DNA from: Mycoplasma anserisalpingitidis | GTDB taxonomy: Bacteria > Bacillota_I > Bacilli_A > Mycoplasmatales > Metamycoplasmataceae | Length of the DNA stretch: 64,000 bases | Direction: 5' to 3' | NCBI RefSeq assembly: GCF_007858495.1 | Contig: NZ_CP041663.1 | Coordinates: 806,001 to 870,000, forward strand | Shown: piece by piece, positions 19,595 to 30,171 of the stretch | Position numbering within the stretch: the stretch's first letter is position 1 | Layout: the number at the start of each line of letters is the position of its first letter | Made by a program: the position numbers and the translations under genes | The notes under the pieces: model-generated | Databases searched by the model: none | Told to the model about the DNA's origin: nothing | What the model saw: only the letters and a program-made list of their open reading frames with translations

Positions 19595-19884
19595 TATTAA
19601 TGTATGACATTTATGATGATAACTCGAGAGAATCAAATTCATTTAGAACTAACTTAATCAAAAATGGATATTACATGATTCAGTATTCCATTTATGTAAA
19701 AGTTATTCCATCTTACTCACAATATAGTTCTGAAAAACAAAAAATATCAAAATTTCTACCTAAAAGTGCAAATGTGAGACTTATATTACTTTCTGAAAAA
19801 CAATATCAAGAAATTGAGCTAATAAAAGGGAATTACAGTAAAAATGAAATAATCAATAACTGTGGGAGGTATATAAAATTATAA
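19576..19884 (+). CDS. cas2: CRISPR adaptation protein Cas2
   Basis: This 102-aa Cas2 is the structural partner of Cas1 in spacer integration. The N-terminal beta strand ends in MYDIYDDNS with the conserved Asp, followed by FRTNLIKNGYYMIQYSIYVK, typical of the type II subfamily. The ATG at 19576 overlaps cas1; a second in-frame ATG at 19585 would shorten it by three residues and is equally possible. Its last base is shared with the csn2 ATG. Confidence 0.9.
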   Translation: MRQMRIILMYDIYDDNSRESNSFRTNLIKNGYYMIQYSIYVKVIPSYSQYSSEKQKISKFLPKSANVRLILLSEKQYQEIELIKGNYSKNEIINNCGRYIKL

Positions 19885-20633
19885 TGATAAAGATAAATAA
19901 ATTTCAAAACCAACATTATGATTACAACGGGATCATAATAATTCAATCTGAAAACGTAGATAACTTGATAAAAGAATTGCACTCCGATGATGCAATAATT
20001 GAGATAGGTAACAGTGAATTTAAAATAAGTGATTTTATAGTAATTGATCCATTAACAAAACTTATTGATTTATATCAAATAAGTTCAAAAAACATTTTAT
20101 ATAAATATATTGTTAATTCATTAGAGTGAACTAAAGAGGTAATTTTTAATTCAGAAATCCTTGAGAAATGCAATAAAAACATTAATGATTTTATAGGAGA
20201 AGAATTTAGTAGTTATCTACCCGATTATTCCAAAATAATTAAGTATATTTATGATTTTAATCAAGACAAATTTATAGATAAAAATACTTTAATTAAATGA
20301 TTAAATAATTTTAAGCTCCAGAGTAAAAATAACATTATTCTGAAAAATGTAGATTTTATAAAATTATCAGATATATCTGAATATATCAATAATTATAATT
20401 TTATTTTTCTAACTAATAATGCATTTAACATCATTGAAAATTTAACAGATTTAAAATTAGTGTATTTAGAAAATGATGGTTATTTATTACATATAGAAAA
20501 TTATGAAGTTGTTAAATTTGAGATTTACAAAAGAGATTCTTCGTTTAAAATGAATCATAATACTCTTCCAATAAATGGTAAAAATGAGCTAAGAAAAATT
20601 AGAAATATAATTCAAGAATTAATTATTAAGTAA
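19884..20633 (+). CDS. csn2: Csn2-like adaptation protein (type II-A)
   Basis: This 249-aa protein lies directly between cas2 and the array, where type II-A systems carry csn2, a DNA-end-binding ring protein needed for spacer acquisition. I assign it from position, length and general features: an N-terminal beta-rich part ending in SDFIVIDPLTKLID, helices, and a second alpha/beta part with NNYNFIFLTNNAFNII. Primary sequence is weakly conserved in this family, so this is less certain than cas1 and cas2. The ATG overlaps the cas2 stop by one base. Trp codons are TGA. Confidence 0.8.
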
Positions 20634-20673
20634 GTAATGATATAATTTTTATATCAAAAAACTAAATTTTGAG
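20634..20673 (+). promoter_or_regulatory. Very short CRISPR leader
   Basis: Only 40 bp separate csn2 from the first repeat. They contain TATAAT at 20641-20646 and end in ATTTTGAG (20666-20673) directly against the repeat. That resembles the ATTTGAG leader-anchoring motif that guides Cas1-Cas2 in streptococcal type II-A arrays. Confidence 0.6.
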
Positions 20674-21237
20674 GTTTTTTGGTTGTGTTAAAGTTGAGTT
20701 AGTATAGACGAATTAGTGCGCCAGTATCTGTTTATTGACGTTTTTTGGTTGTGTTAAAGTTGAGTTAGTATAGACTAGCTTTAGCGATTAATTCATCGTA
20801 AACGTGTTTTTTGGTTGTGTTAAAGTTGAGTTAGTATAGACCAGGCAAGAACATTAAAGTAAATTCATTAAGTTTTTTGGTTGTGTTAAAGTTGAGTTAG
20901 TATAAACCTCAGTTTTGAAAGAATAAAGCTCTTCCCTGTTTTTTGGTTGTGTTAAAGTTGAGTTAGTATAGACTACTGTTTTCAGCGTGTGATGTAAAAA
21001 GTCGTTTTTTGGTTGTGTTAAAGTTGAGTTAGTATAGACAAATAGGTTATGAAAAAAATGAAAGCTGCAGTTTTTTTGGTTGTGTTAAAGTTGAGTTAGT
21101 ATAGACAGTTCTAACAATTATTTAATCAATTGAACAGTTTTTTGGTTGTGTTAAAGTTGAGTTAGTATAGACTAGAACTTTCTAATGTTGCTAGACAATC
21201 TGTTTTTTGGTTGTGTTAAAGTTGAGTTAGTATAGGC
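20674..21237 (+). CRISPR. CRISPR array, 9 repeats and 8 spacers
   Basis: The repeat is 36 bp, beginning GTTTTTTGGTTGTG and ending GTTAGTATAGAC. Repeats start at 20674, 20740, 20806, 20872, 20938, 21004, 21070, 21137 and 21202. Spacers are 30 bp except the last (29 bp). Repeat 4 ends TATAAAC; repeat 7 has one extra T (37 bp); the last repeat ends TATAGGC, as expected for the trailer end. The tracrRNA anti-repeat matches it, so crRNAs are read from the + strand. Spacer targets cannot be identified from this window. Confidence 0.97.
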
Positions 21238-21346
21238 TTTAATTCAAACCGTTTTTATAATAGTTTATAAATAAAAATCAAATCACTAATTAAAATTTAG
21301 TGGTTTGATTTTTATTTATGCAAGATATTAAATAATAAATTTATTT

Positions 21347-24300
21347 TTACTTAATTCAACGCTTATATTCTTTTAGTACACTATTTAATCTTGGTTTATA
21401 ATTGACTTGTTTTTCTCTTACCGTTGAAAATTCTACCCGAATATCAGTATATTCAATCGTTTTTATTATAAATAAATTCTTATTTTCTATTTGTTCTACA
21501 GACTTATCAGAGTTGCTTTTTTCTTCTTTCCTGATATAAGTTAACTTGTTCAATAAATAAATAACTTCAGTTTCTTTGGTTATTTGTATATCTTCATCTT
21601 CTTTGATGTAATTAAACTTTTTAAATCCTTCAATGTTTTTGGTAATTCAATTATTAATTTTTTGTAAAAAGTAATTATTTGTTATGTGAGTGTCAATTTT
21701 TGATAAAATTTTAATTAATTCAATTCTTTCACTAACATTTTTTAAAAAATCATATCTTAAAATGATAGGTTTTCAGTCATTATCATTTTTATTTTTAATA
21801 CATAATATACCAAAGTAATTCTCATCAATTTCTTTTAGATTACCAATTCTAGAAGTCTTATCTTTTTTAGTCCAATTTATATAAGCGCTTGACTTTCTAT
21901 TTTGTGAATTATCAAATAATGTTATTTTCTTTATCACCATAATTTTTTTAGAATCTTTTAATAAATATTTTTGAGGTATAAAAACAAATCATTTATTTTG
22001 AATATCTGAATCTTTTATTATTTTTTTGTGTTTTGATATACATTTAGAATATTCATCAACCAAATTAGCACAATCATTAGATACATTATGATTATTTTTA
22101 CACTTATTTAATAAGTAGTATATTAAAGAATCATAAATAACCTTAATTTGCGATAAAAATTTTGTATCATTAACCCAAATAGGAATTCACTTAAAATAAA
22201 TTTTATCTTTTTCATTTACTTTATTTTTTTCTTTGGAAACAACATCTAAATAAATTTTTATAAGTGATTCAGGAGTGTCTAAATCATCATTTTCTTTATT
22301 CTTTCATTTGTGATATGTCTGAATTGTAAAACTGATTAATGTGGCTAGATCAATTTCCTTAATATCACTTGATCTTCTTAAGTCTCTAATGATTTTTGTT
22401 TCATCGTTCTGATATTGTTGATATACAGCTACAATATTTTCTTGAGTTGTTTTTTTATTAAATTTTATAACTGGGTAATATTTAAAATCAACACTATTTT
22501 CAAATTCCTTTTTATATTTTCGTTCTTCATCTAAAAGCACTTGTTGAACTGCACCAGCAACTTCTTCTTTTTCCTTATTATAATATTTTCATTTTCCAAG
22601 AACGTTTTCTTCTGTTATTAAATCCTTGAATATTTTAGAGTTATTGTATGTTGTTGAAATAACTGTTGAGTCAACGGCATGATGAATATTATCATTCCTA
22701 TCTTTAAATGGGAGTCTTGAATATGTTCTTACAGCAGAAGTTGCGAAACCTTTGAATGGAATAATTTTAATATCTTTATCATGAAACTTTATTTTAAATC
22801 ATTCACATGCTGTTTTTGTTATCGTTTGTGTATCGATAAGATTGCTTCTTAAAAATGTATTATCGATTCTATATCCAGATTTTAACAGATTTCTTATTTT
22901 CTTTCTTCTTATGTTTTTAAAGTATTGTATTAGTAGTTTGGTTTTGGTTTCTTTTTTTCCTTTTTTGATTTTTCAATCTTCTATTAGTGATTTTAAAAGT
23001 TCAAAAGATTTGTAATCAACATTATTATTCTTATTTTGATTATTTTTTTCGTCATCGATTTTATATAAATCATTTCAATTTTTAAGAATTGTTTTATTAT
23101 TTTTGACATAATCATATGCAGTTTCATTGCTTTTCTCCTTGTTGGAAGTTGAATTTGTTAAAGCTAAATTAGCCATTCTACTATCGTAAAATTTACTTTG
23201 TGGAATAATATGATCAATTTCATAGTCGTCTAAGTCAGAAATTTTAAAATTTTCAAATGACGATAATATTTCTCTGCCTGTATATAAATCAATTCCGTTT
23301 TGTTCAATTAACAATTTAATCTTTTTAAGATTATTACTATCTTTTCCGTATTTTTCTAAAAGAAATTTATTAAACTCCATCAACACGTTATTTTCATCAT
23401 TAATTTGTTTAATAACTTTTTCACTTTTATTTAATTCACGAGCTATTTCGATAACGATATTATTAAATTTGTAATCTTTATATAGTTTGTCAACTAATTT
23501 ATCAGTTATTTTTAATGTTTTTTCGGTTGTAGCATTTAAGTTTTTTGTTTTGAAAAATACATCAATATCTATATTTTCTGGTTTTGTTCGAACACTTTGA
23601 ATAATTTCTTCTCTATATTTTGAGAAGGTTAAAATTTCTTCATTATTTTCTCTTTTTAAAATTTTATTGTTGAATTCGTTTATTGCCTTACTTGATAAGT
23701 TACCGTATTTTGGCTTTAATGCAATTACAGCAGCAATAGCTTCATTTACTTTTTTATTATCTTTAATAAGTTTTTTGTTAACTGGAAGTTTATCGATATT
23801 TTCTTCAAAGTATTTTTCTAACTGAATTTTTCTACTTTCTTCATCACTATTTCTACAAAGAAGTGACGTAAAATAACTAAAAATAGATTCTTCTTCAGAT
23901 TTATTTTCTCAAAGTAATTGATCAATATTACTAAAATTAAAACCAAGAGATTTGCATAATATATTAGCATATTCGAATTTAGGAAATTTAAAGGTGTTTT
24001 TATCAATTATTTTCTCTAACTTTGTAGTATCATCAGCATCTAAGTATTCTAATTTTGATTCATCAATAAAATCGTTTTGAATAGTTTCGCTTAAATAATT
24101 ATAAAAGAAATCAAACTTTGTGAGATTTTTGTCTTTTAATCCTAATATTGTTATTAAGCTTTCTATATTTAGTTCTATTTCTTTATTAGCTTTAGACTTA
24201 TCTCATTTTTTAATATTAGCTAAATATATTATTAACTTTTCATACATTTCAGGAGTGATTAATTTACGGGCTTCATGATTTAATATATTTTGAAGATTAT

Positions 24301-25384
24301 TAATGGTATTAAAGATTTTATAGTTATTACTTAAGATAACTTCAACACTTAAATCTTCAAAACCATTTATGGTATTGTAAATAGAACATTTCTTTATATA
24401 TTTGTCTCAAATGTTGTTATATAGTTTTTCACCATCTTTTGAATATATTCCATAAGTACTGTAACTTTTTTCACTACCAGGTCCTTCATTGTATTTTCTA
24501 GTGAAACTAAATAAGCTCTTTATATTTTCTTTGAAATCACTAAAAATATTTTCAGCAAATACTTTGTTTAGTATTCATTCTAGTTCTCTGCTTCATTCTA
24601 TATTTGAAAAGACTTCTTTAAATTTATCATCCTTTAATTTAAGATTTCATTTAATCTTGACTTGTGAGTTTAATACATCTTTCTTAAATTTTTCAAATGT
24701 TGGAAAAACTTCAATATTAGTTGGATTTTCAGTTTTTTCGGAAATTTTAATATCATAAAATACACCCCTATTTTTGAATAGGTCATAGATTAATTTGATT
24801 GCTATTTTTCTAAAGTAAATAGTATTAGTAGATGGTTTATTAATATCGAATTCCTTTTGAAGTAAAAGATTTATAAAAAGTAATCTTAAAAGCTGAATAT
24901 TATTTTTATATTCATTTAGGAATTCATTAAAACCAGATAAATCTTGACTGTTGAAAAATAGTTTTTGAATGAAATTGCTATCATATTGTTTATTGATGTT
25001 CTTCATTTCTTCATCAATTATGTCTAGTATATAAATTTTTTGAGCTTCATTTATTTTTATAAAACCAGATGATGATAAATCATTTTCTAATTCTTCTTTT
25101 GATTTATATCCAAATAAATTATTGTTATTTTCATCACAACAATTCATAATCATTGTTCTTAATTTAGATAACTTTAATTTTCTTCTTCTAATTAATCTTC
25201 TTGCTCCACGTTTTTCTCTTCTTTTCTTTGCACTTGTAACTTCAGGGAATAACTCAACTCCTGTTTTTAAAACCTCATTTGTTTTTTGACCATTTTCTTC
25301 TGATGTTTTCAATATTGTTCAACCAACCGAACCAACACCAAGATCAAGTCCAAGTGTTATTTCGGAATTATTATTTTGTTCCAT
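21347..25384 (-). CDS. cas9: CRISPR effector nuclease Cas9
   Basis: Cas9 cuts DNA matched by a crRNA:tracrRNA guide. The code-4 frame is 1345 aa, in the type II-A size range. RuvC-I is LGLDLGVGSVGW with Asp14. An Arg-rich bridge helix follows (KKRREKRGARRLIRRRKLK). The HNH motif is DLDDYEIDHIIPQSKFYDSR with His725. Both nuclease sites look intact. The ATG at 25384 has AGAGAGG upstream. The gene is on the strand opposite the adaptation genes and array and converges on the array's trailer end, so it has its own promoter (TATAAT on the minus strand at 25418-25423). It carries many TGA Trp codons. Confidence 0.95.
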
Positions 25385-25417
25385 AAATGCCTCTCTATAA
25401 AAATTTAATATATTTAA

Positions 25418-25423
25418 ATTATA
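25418..25423 (-). promoter_or_regulatory. -10 box of cas9
   Basis: TATAAT on the minus strand lies 33 bp before the cas9 ATG. The -35 region is weak. Confidence 0.5.
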
Positions 25424-25590
25424 GTAGAAAGCAAAATAAAGCATTGCTTTTTGAATAAAAGCGAAATTTATTTTGTACTTTTGGAACCTTTTCTGCTTAT
25501 ATTTTCACACGCATATTTTTACTGTTGCTTTTATACACATTTTGCGTTAGGTTTAAAGTGTTAAAACAACAATAAAAAATATACCTGTAA

Positions 25591-25794
25591 AATACCTTCC
25601 TTCATAGAAAGACGGAATTTAATCTTCATAAAATATTAGAAATAATAAAGGAAATAAGTGAAAAAGAAGAATTTAGAAAACTTTGAAAAAGTTATCAAAA
25701 TAAATTTCCATTCACTAAAGAGATAAAATTTAATGAAGTTATTAATTCGGCTGAGATGATTAACGAATTAATTAGTAGGTCTAATGTTTGTTAA
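25591..25794 (+). pseudogene. C-terminal remnant of an AbiEii-type nucleotidyltransferase
   Basis: An open stretch with no start codon translates to RKTEFNLHKILEIIKEIS followed by EKEEFRKLWKSYQNKFPF and ends at TAA 25792. It aligns with the end of the intact AbiEii at 45200-46039 (RKTEFNIRKIIDLLEDLR, SERWKSYS). The rest of the gene has been lost. It records a third, now deleted AbiE system next to cas9. Confidence 0.65.
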
Positions 25795-25812
25795 AATTTG
25801 ATAAACACATTT

Positions 25813-25870
25813 ATAAACTAAAACAACAAAAGTTGACATTTATTTGTGCACTTTTGTTGTTTTAGTTTAT
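25813..25870. terminator. 21-bp perfect inverted repeat between convergent genes
   Basis: Arms at 25813-25833 and 25850-25870 are perfectly complementary over 21 bp around a 16-nt loop. It lies between the rightward AbiEii remnant and the leftward abiEii gene. It probably acts as a bidirectional terminator, although the usual T-run is absent. Confidence 0.6.
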
Positions 25871-25885
25871 ACCGAAAAAAGTATT

Positions 25886-26893
25886 TTATTTTTTATTTAA
25901 TTTATGTATTTGTTCTTCTAAATTTTTCAAGTTTTCGATTATTAATTCAAATGGTGGGATATCTCCATAAATCATTTGTTTCATATGTTCATAGTCTTCT
26001 TTTATTTCGTTTATTCTGTATTCTTCAGGTACAATTTTTATTTTATCAATAGTGGCTTCTTCATACTTAGCTCATTTAGTATAGTAGAATTTTTGTTTAA
26101 ATTGAACTACTTTATAAAGCAATTTGATGTCTATTAATGCATCTTTAATGTATTTTGAATTCATAAAGGAATATACATCATAATAATGCCTTGCCTGTCT
26201 CTTAGGTATGAAAACGTTATTTGGTCTGTTGGCTTCTTGATGTAAAATAGTAATTTTCTCCCAAAATGTTCTTTGAGGAGAAACACTTTTTACTATTATT
26301 CCATCTCCTGAAAATATTTTTGGAAAATCTTTATAAAGATCTGGTTTGATTAAAATATCTTCTGATGGTGTCCATGCAGCTAAAGGACCTATTTCAAGCC
26401 TTATTTCTTTACGAATATAATTATTATCAAATATTTTAGGATATTTAAAAATAACTGTTTGATTATCTAATGGGTCAATAAAAATTTCAAAAGGATTTTT
26501 GATTAATATTTTTAGGTCATTAACCACATTAGGGATAAATTTTTTAATTAAAAAATCCTGCGTTTTTAAGTTTGCATTTTTATTAAATTTGTCTTGTTGT
26601 GTACTTGTACGTTCTGATCAAGGTTCATATTTTTCATAACCAATTGCTCTTCAATCTAAAATCAAGTCAATATCTTCAGAAAATCTTTTTATAATACCAT
26701 AACATTTGGATAAACTAGTACCACCTTTAAAAACAAATAAATTTTTTCATTTTGACTCTGTAAATAAGTAATTTAACATAAAACAAACTCAATAGTCTTT
26801 TTCTATAATCACTTCTGAAATATTATTTATAAAGCTTGCTTTTTCTATCGCGACTTGAAGTTCTTCTGTTGTTATGTCATTAAATTTAAACAC
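25886..26893 (-). CDS. abiEii: AbiEii/AbiGii-type nucleotidyltransferase toxin
   Basis: AbiEii is the toxin half of a type IV toxin-antitoxin pair linked to abortive infection. It is a GTP-binding nucleotidyltransferase of the DNA polymerase beta fold. The protein is 335 aa. The N-terminal part has [29 protein letters not shown] and FSEDIDLIL, that is, the GGTSLS and DxD nucleotidyltransferase motifs. The middle has [13 protein letters not shown] and [10 protein letters not shown]. The GTG at 26893 is the only start in this frame after an upstream TAA and overlaps the abiEi stop by 8 bp, giving translational coupling. Trp codons include TGA. Confidence 0.87.
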
Positions 26894-27494
26894 TTATACC
26901 TTCGCATATTTTTCTTATTATTTGGTAGGTCCAAATTGTTGTTGTTTTACATTCTTCGAGTAATAAAGTTTTATCTTTGTCAGTTAATTTATTTTTTAAA
27001 TAAATAATCTCTTTTTCTTTTATTTTGTTTTTTCCTAATGTTTTTAAAGCTTGTATTATCAAAGCACTTAAATAAGATTTATTAGAAATATCCCTATTTG
27101 TTATTTTTTTAAATTTGATTATTGAATTACCATATTTTATATCTATGTTTCTTCCATCAGATGCATATATTCACTTAGAAGAGACCTGTGTTGATAGTCC
27201 CAATATATTTAATGATGTTTCTCCTGCAGGAATTATATTTCAATTATATTTTCTAGCAATAGCTTCAGCAACTTTAGATGGGGAAGGAGTACTAAAAGTA
27301 TCTAAAGTTTCAAAATATTTCGGCTTATAGTAAACACCATTCATTATTCTTTTTATATATTCACTTTTGCACATTCTATTTAATGTACTTTTTATTGTTT
27401 CATATCCTGAAATATCATAAAAATCATTTACTATAAAAACATAGTTTGTATGAAAATTATCAATTCTTTCTTTAATTAATTGTTTATAGTTCAT
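26886..27494 (-). CDS. abiEi: AbiEi-family antitoxin/transcription regulator
   Basis: This 202-aa antitoxin partner has an N-terminal winged-helix region (VFIVNDFYDISGYETIKSTLNRMCKSEYIKRIMNGVYY), a typical AbiEi DNA-binding domain that represses its own promoter, followed by PSKVAEAIARKYNW and a C-terminal domain. The ATG at 27494 has AAGGAGATAAT before it; a longer frame exists but that ATG is clearly favoured. Inverted arms flank its -10 box. Confidence 0.85.
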
Positions 27495-27503
27495 ATTATC
27501 TCC

Positions 27504-27534
27504 TTGCACATAAATTATATAATATTCGGTGCAA
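27504..27534 (-). promoter_or_regulatory. Promoter/operator of the abiE operon
   Basis: On the minus strand TTGCAC and GTGCAA (arms at 27529-27534 and 27504-27509) bracket a TATAAT -10 box at 27514-27519. AbiEi proteins are known to bind inverted repeats in their own promoter, so this is a likely autoregulatory site. Confidence 0.55.
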
Positions 27535-27575
27535 ATAAATATAATAAAAATCAAGCCATAAAGACTTGATATGTG

Positions 27576-28298
27576 CTAAGCTACTGAATTAATTGATGAT
27601 AGTAAAGTGTTTATAATTTCTTTAATATCAGTATTTTCATTACTTAAATATAAATTTACAGCATCTTTGTAATTTTTGAGAATTAAGTCATATTGCGCAT
27701 CTATTGTTGAATCTGTATAAAACATTTTGTATTGTTTTAATAATTGACTTTTAGAAGCATCAGGCATTACTTTTAAGTCTATATCAACCATAATATTCAT
27801 TAGCTTATCCTTAGTTTTCTTTGAATAGTCTCTAAGTTTATTAACAACATTTTCAAGAACTTTTAATCAGTAGTCAATGTTTTCTTGTTTTTTAAATATG
27901 GTTAAAATATCAACATCTGGATTCTTCTTAGCTTCATCTACAATCTTTGTGATGAAAGGAATGGACTCTTCTACTGAAACATTTATGCTATATGTTATAG
28001 TTTCTTTAGTATATTTAACAAAATCTTCACCTTGTTCTGATAAACCTGCTGTTTCAAGCAATTTATCAACTGTTTCAGTAAAAATATCAGCAATTGTTTT
28101 TCCTTCGAAAATAGGTGTATTTGGGTTTGATTTTTGATAAGCTAATTGAATATCATTGACTAAACTAGAATATTTTTCTATATTTTCTTTGTTAATTTCT
28201 TTAGTTTTCTTTTCCTCGGTGTCTGTGCACGAAACTACCAAAGGAGATACTAAAATTGTTGGACTTAATGCCAAACCAAAAAATAATTTCTTTTTCAT
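27576..28298 (-). CDS. Putative lipoprotein, 240 aa
   Basis: The signal peptide ends in PLVVSC, so the lipobox Cys24 would be modified by Lgt. The rest is helical and charged, with no recognised domain. A TGA at 27867 is read as Trp and the frame continues to TAG near 27576. It stands alone behind the abiE operon with a ~400-bp gap upstream. Surface lipoproteins of this size are common and species-specific in mycoplasmas. Function unknown. Confidence 0.8.
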
Positions 28299-28720
28299 TT
28301 TTACCTCTAATTTAATTATAAATAATTTAGAAAGTTTTAATTGACATGAAATTTATTTTCATATGATGTGAATAAGCGAATCTATTTCACTTTTTACTGA
28401 TTAGGCTTAATTTTGCACAATGAAATCATATTCTATATTAAAAACAGCATTATAAATACTATTATCTAAATTTAATACAATTCATTCATATAATTATAAA
28501 GTTTCTATGAATCATATCGTAATTGATAATATTTTGAACACAAAAATAATTAAGCGTTTCATAATTGTGGTAATTGAATTCAAAAATATAGAAATGTTTC
28601 TATACATTGTAAAAACTATTTATAATTATATTAGTTATTGTATAAAGTTAGTATTTTAGGTAATAATTTTGCTTTAAATTAACTTTTTAATAACTAAATT
28701 TATTACTATAAAGGCGGTTC
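28299..28720. other. Intergenic region with a divergent promoter area
   Basis: No ORF is convincing in these 422 bp. TATAAT at 28621-28626 is a candidate -10 box for the rightward four-gene cassette. Just upstream is an imperfect operator-like inverted repeat, ATAGAAA-TG-TTTCTAT (28588-28603). The left half should hold the promoter of the lipoprotein gene. Confidence 0.45.
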
Positions 28721-29575
28721 ATGATAAATATTATTGAAAACAGAAATACAAATTTAGAAAATGATAAAGATGTAACTACTAAAAATCATATTAAAGATTT
28801 TGTCCAAAAGATACAAGAAAGTGACTATAAAAAAATTATCGAAATAATTCAAGATTCTAAAATACTAAATTTCTCATTTATAAAAGAAGAGACAATTTTA
28901 ACTGAGGACAAAGAGTTTGTAATTAATAATAGACTAAGAAGCTCAAAAAGTGAAATTGAAAAAATAATAAGAGGACAAAAAATGATATCCAAATATGTGT
29001 CAAATACTTATTGAGATGATTTAGCATATTACAATAAATTGTTCGTCAGCAATGTTATTAAATATAGAAATTTTGTAATTTCTACAGCTAAGGAATTTTA
29101 TGAATTACTTATACAAAAAAATGAGAAAAAAATAACTGAGTTTTTATACAATCTTTCCGAGTTTTTTTCACCACTCATGGATGTGGAAGAACCACATATT
29201 AAATTTGCTGGATCAGTAACAACGGCTTCCGCGTATTTATCTGCTAAAGTATTAGAAAATTTTGTATTTCCAAATTTAAAAAATCTTTTTGAAAGTATTA
29301 ACTTGTCAGAGGATGACGTTATTTGAACCCTTTCCACAGAAATAAGGAAAAAAGAAAATATATTTAACGTATTAGCGTTGCAAGAAAAAGCTTATTCTAT
29401 TTACTATAATAAACCTTGATATAAAAAATGAATAAGTGGAAATATTGTTCAAAGGTCACTTTATGAACATATTAAATGAACTAGAAGAGAAATAGTTGAC
29501 GCTTCAAAAATGTACAACGAGTTACAATTAGCATTAAAAAGAGCTGAGTATGATAAATATTTTGGAGTATATTAA
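28721..29575 (+). CDS. Unknown soluble protein, first gene of a four-gene cassette
   Basis: This 284-aa protein is mostly helical and highly charged, without signal peptide or membrane helix. I see no catalytic motif. It has a short apolar stretch around GSVTTASAYLSAKVLENF. TGA Trp codons are present (for example at 29012 and 29324). ATG at 28721 with AAAGGCGG upstream. Its TAA overlaps the ATG of the next gene by one base, so the two are coupled. Function unknown. Confidence 0.78.
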
Positions 29576-30171
29576 TGTTTAAAAACAATAAATTACAAAA
29601 TCACACGAATATTTTCAGAATTATATTTAATGTAATTTTAATAATATTGTGTATAGCAATTATTAATTATTCATATGATACTTATTTGACAAACTTAAAA
29701 AATCCGATAAGCGATGCTCAAAAACTGACTATTATATTTATAGTATTGTTATCAATTTTTGTTTTATGGACTTTATACAAAATAATTGTTAATATTATTT
29801 CATTTGTTCAGAATATGAAGCTAAAAAAAGAACAACTTTTAACATTAAGAAGGACGGATGATTATATTTTGTTTGTAAATTCCAAAAAAGTTGTTGGCAT
29901 CAAATTATTAATATTTTCATTTGTGTTTATTCTGCTATCTTTAATATTTTGGGGCGTTTTAATATTTTCATCTACGACACCTATATGAATTAATTTGATT
30001 TATTTATTCTTATGAATATTATTATTAAATAGTTTTGTTAGAAATATTATTTTATATAACTCAAAAAGAAACCTTAATAATCCTAAAAAAATTGCTGAAT
30101 TAAAAAAATGTTATTTATTAACAAGCTTTAAATTTGTTTCCTTTATAAAATCGATCTATGAAAACTCTTAA
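29575..30171 (+). CDS. Membrane protein, second gene of the cassette
   Basis: This 198-aa protein has about four membrane helices (~13-33, ~50-75, ~108-130, ~137-155) and basic loops. No family is recognised. It begins inside the stop of the upstream gene and its own end overlaps the next gene by 14 bp. TGA codons at 29986 and 30014 encode Trp. In the cassette it would be the anchor or effector membrane component; that is inference. Confidence 0.78.

Noticed and set aside
20710-21201. Attempt to link CRISPR spacers to targets in this window
   Set aside because: No spacer matched any other part of the window by eye; a search against phage and plasmid sequences would be needed.
25846-26052. 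68-aa ORF on the + strand
   Set aside because: Begins in the inverted repeat and is antisense to the end of abiEii; Phe/Leu-rich shadow.
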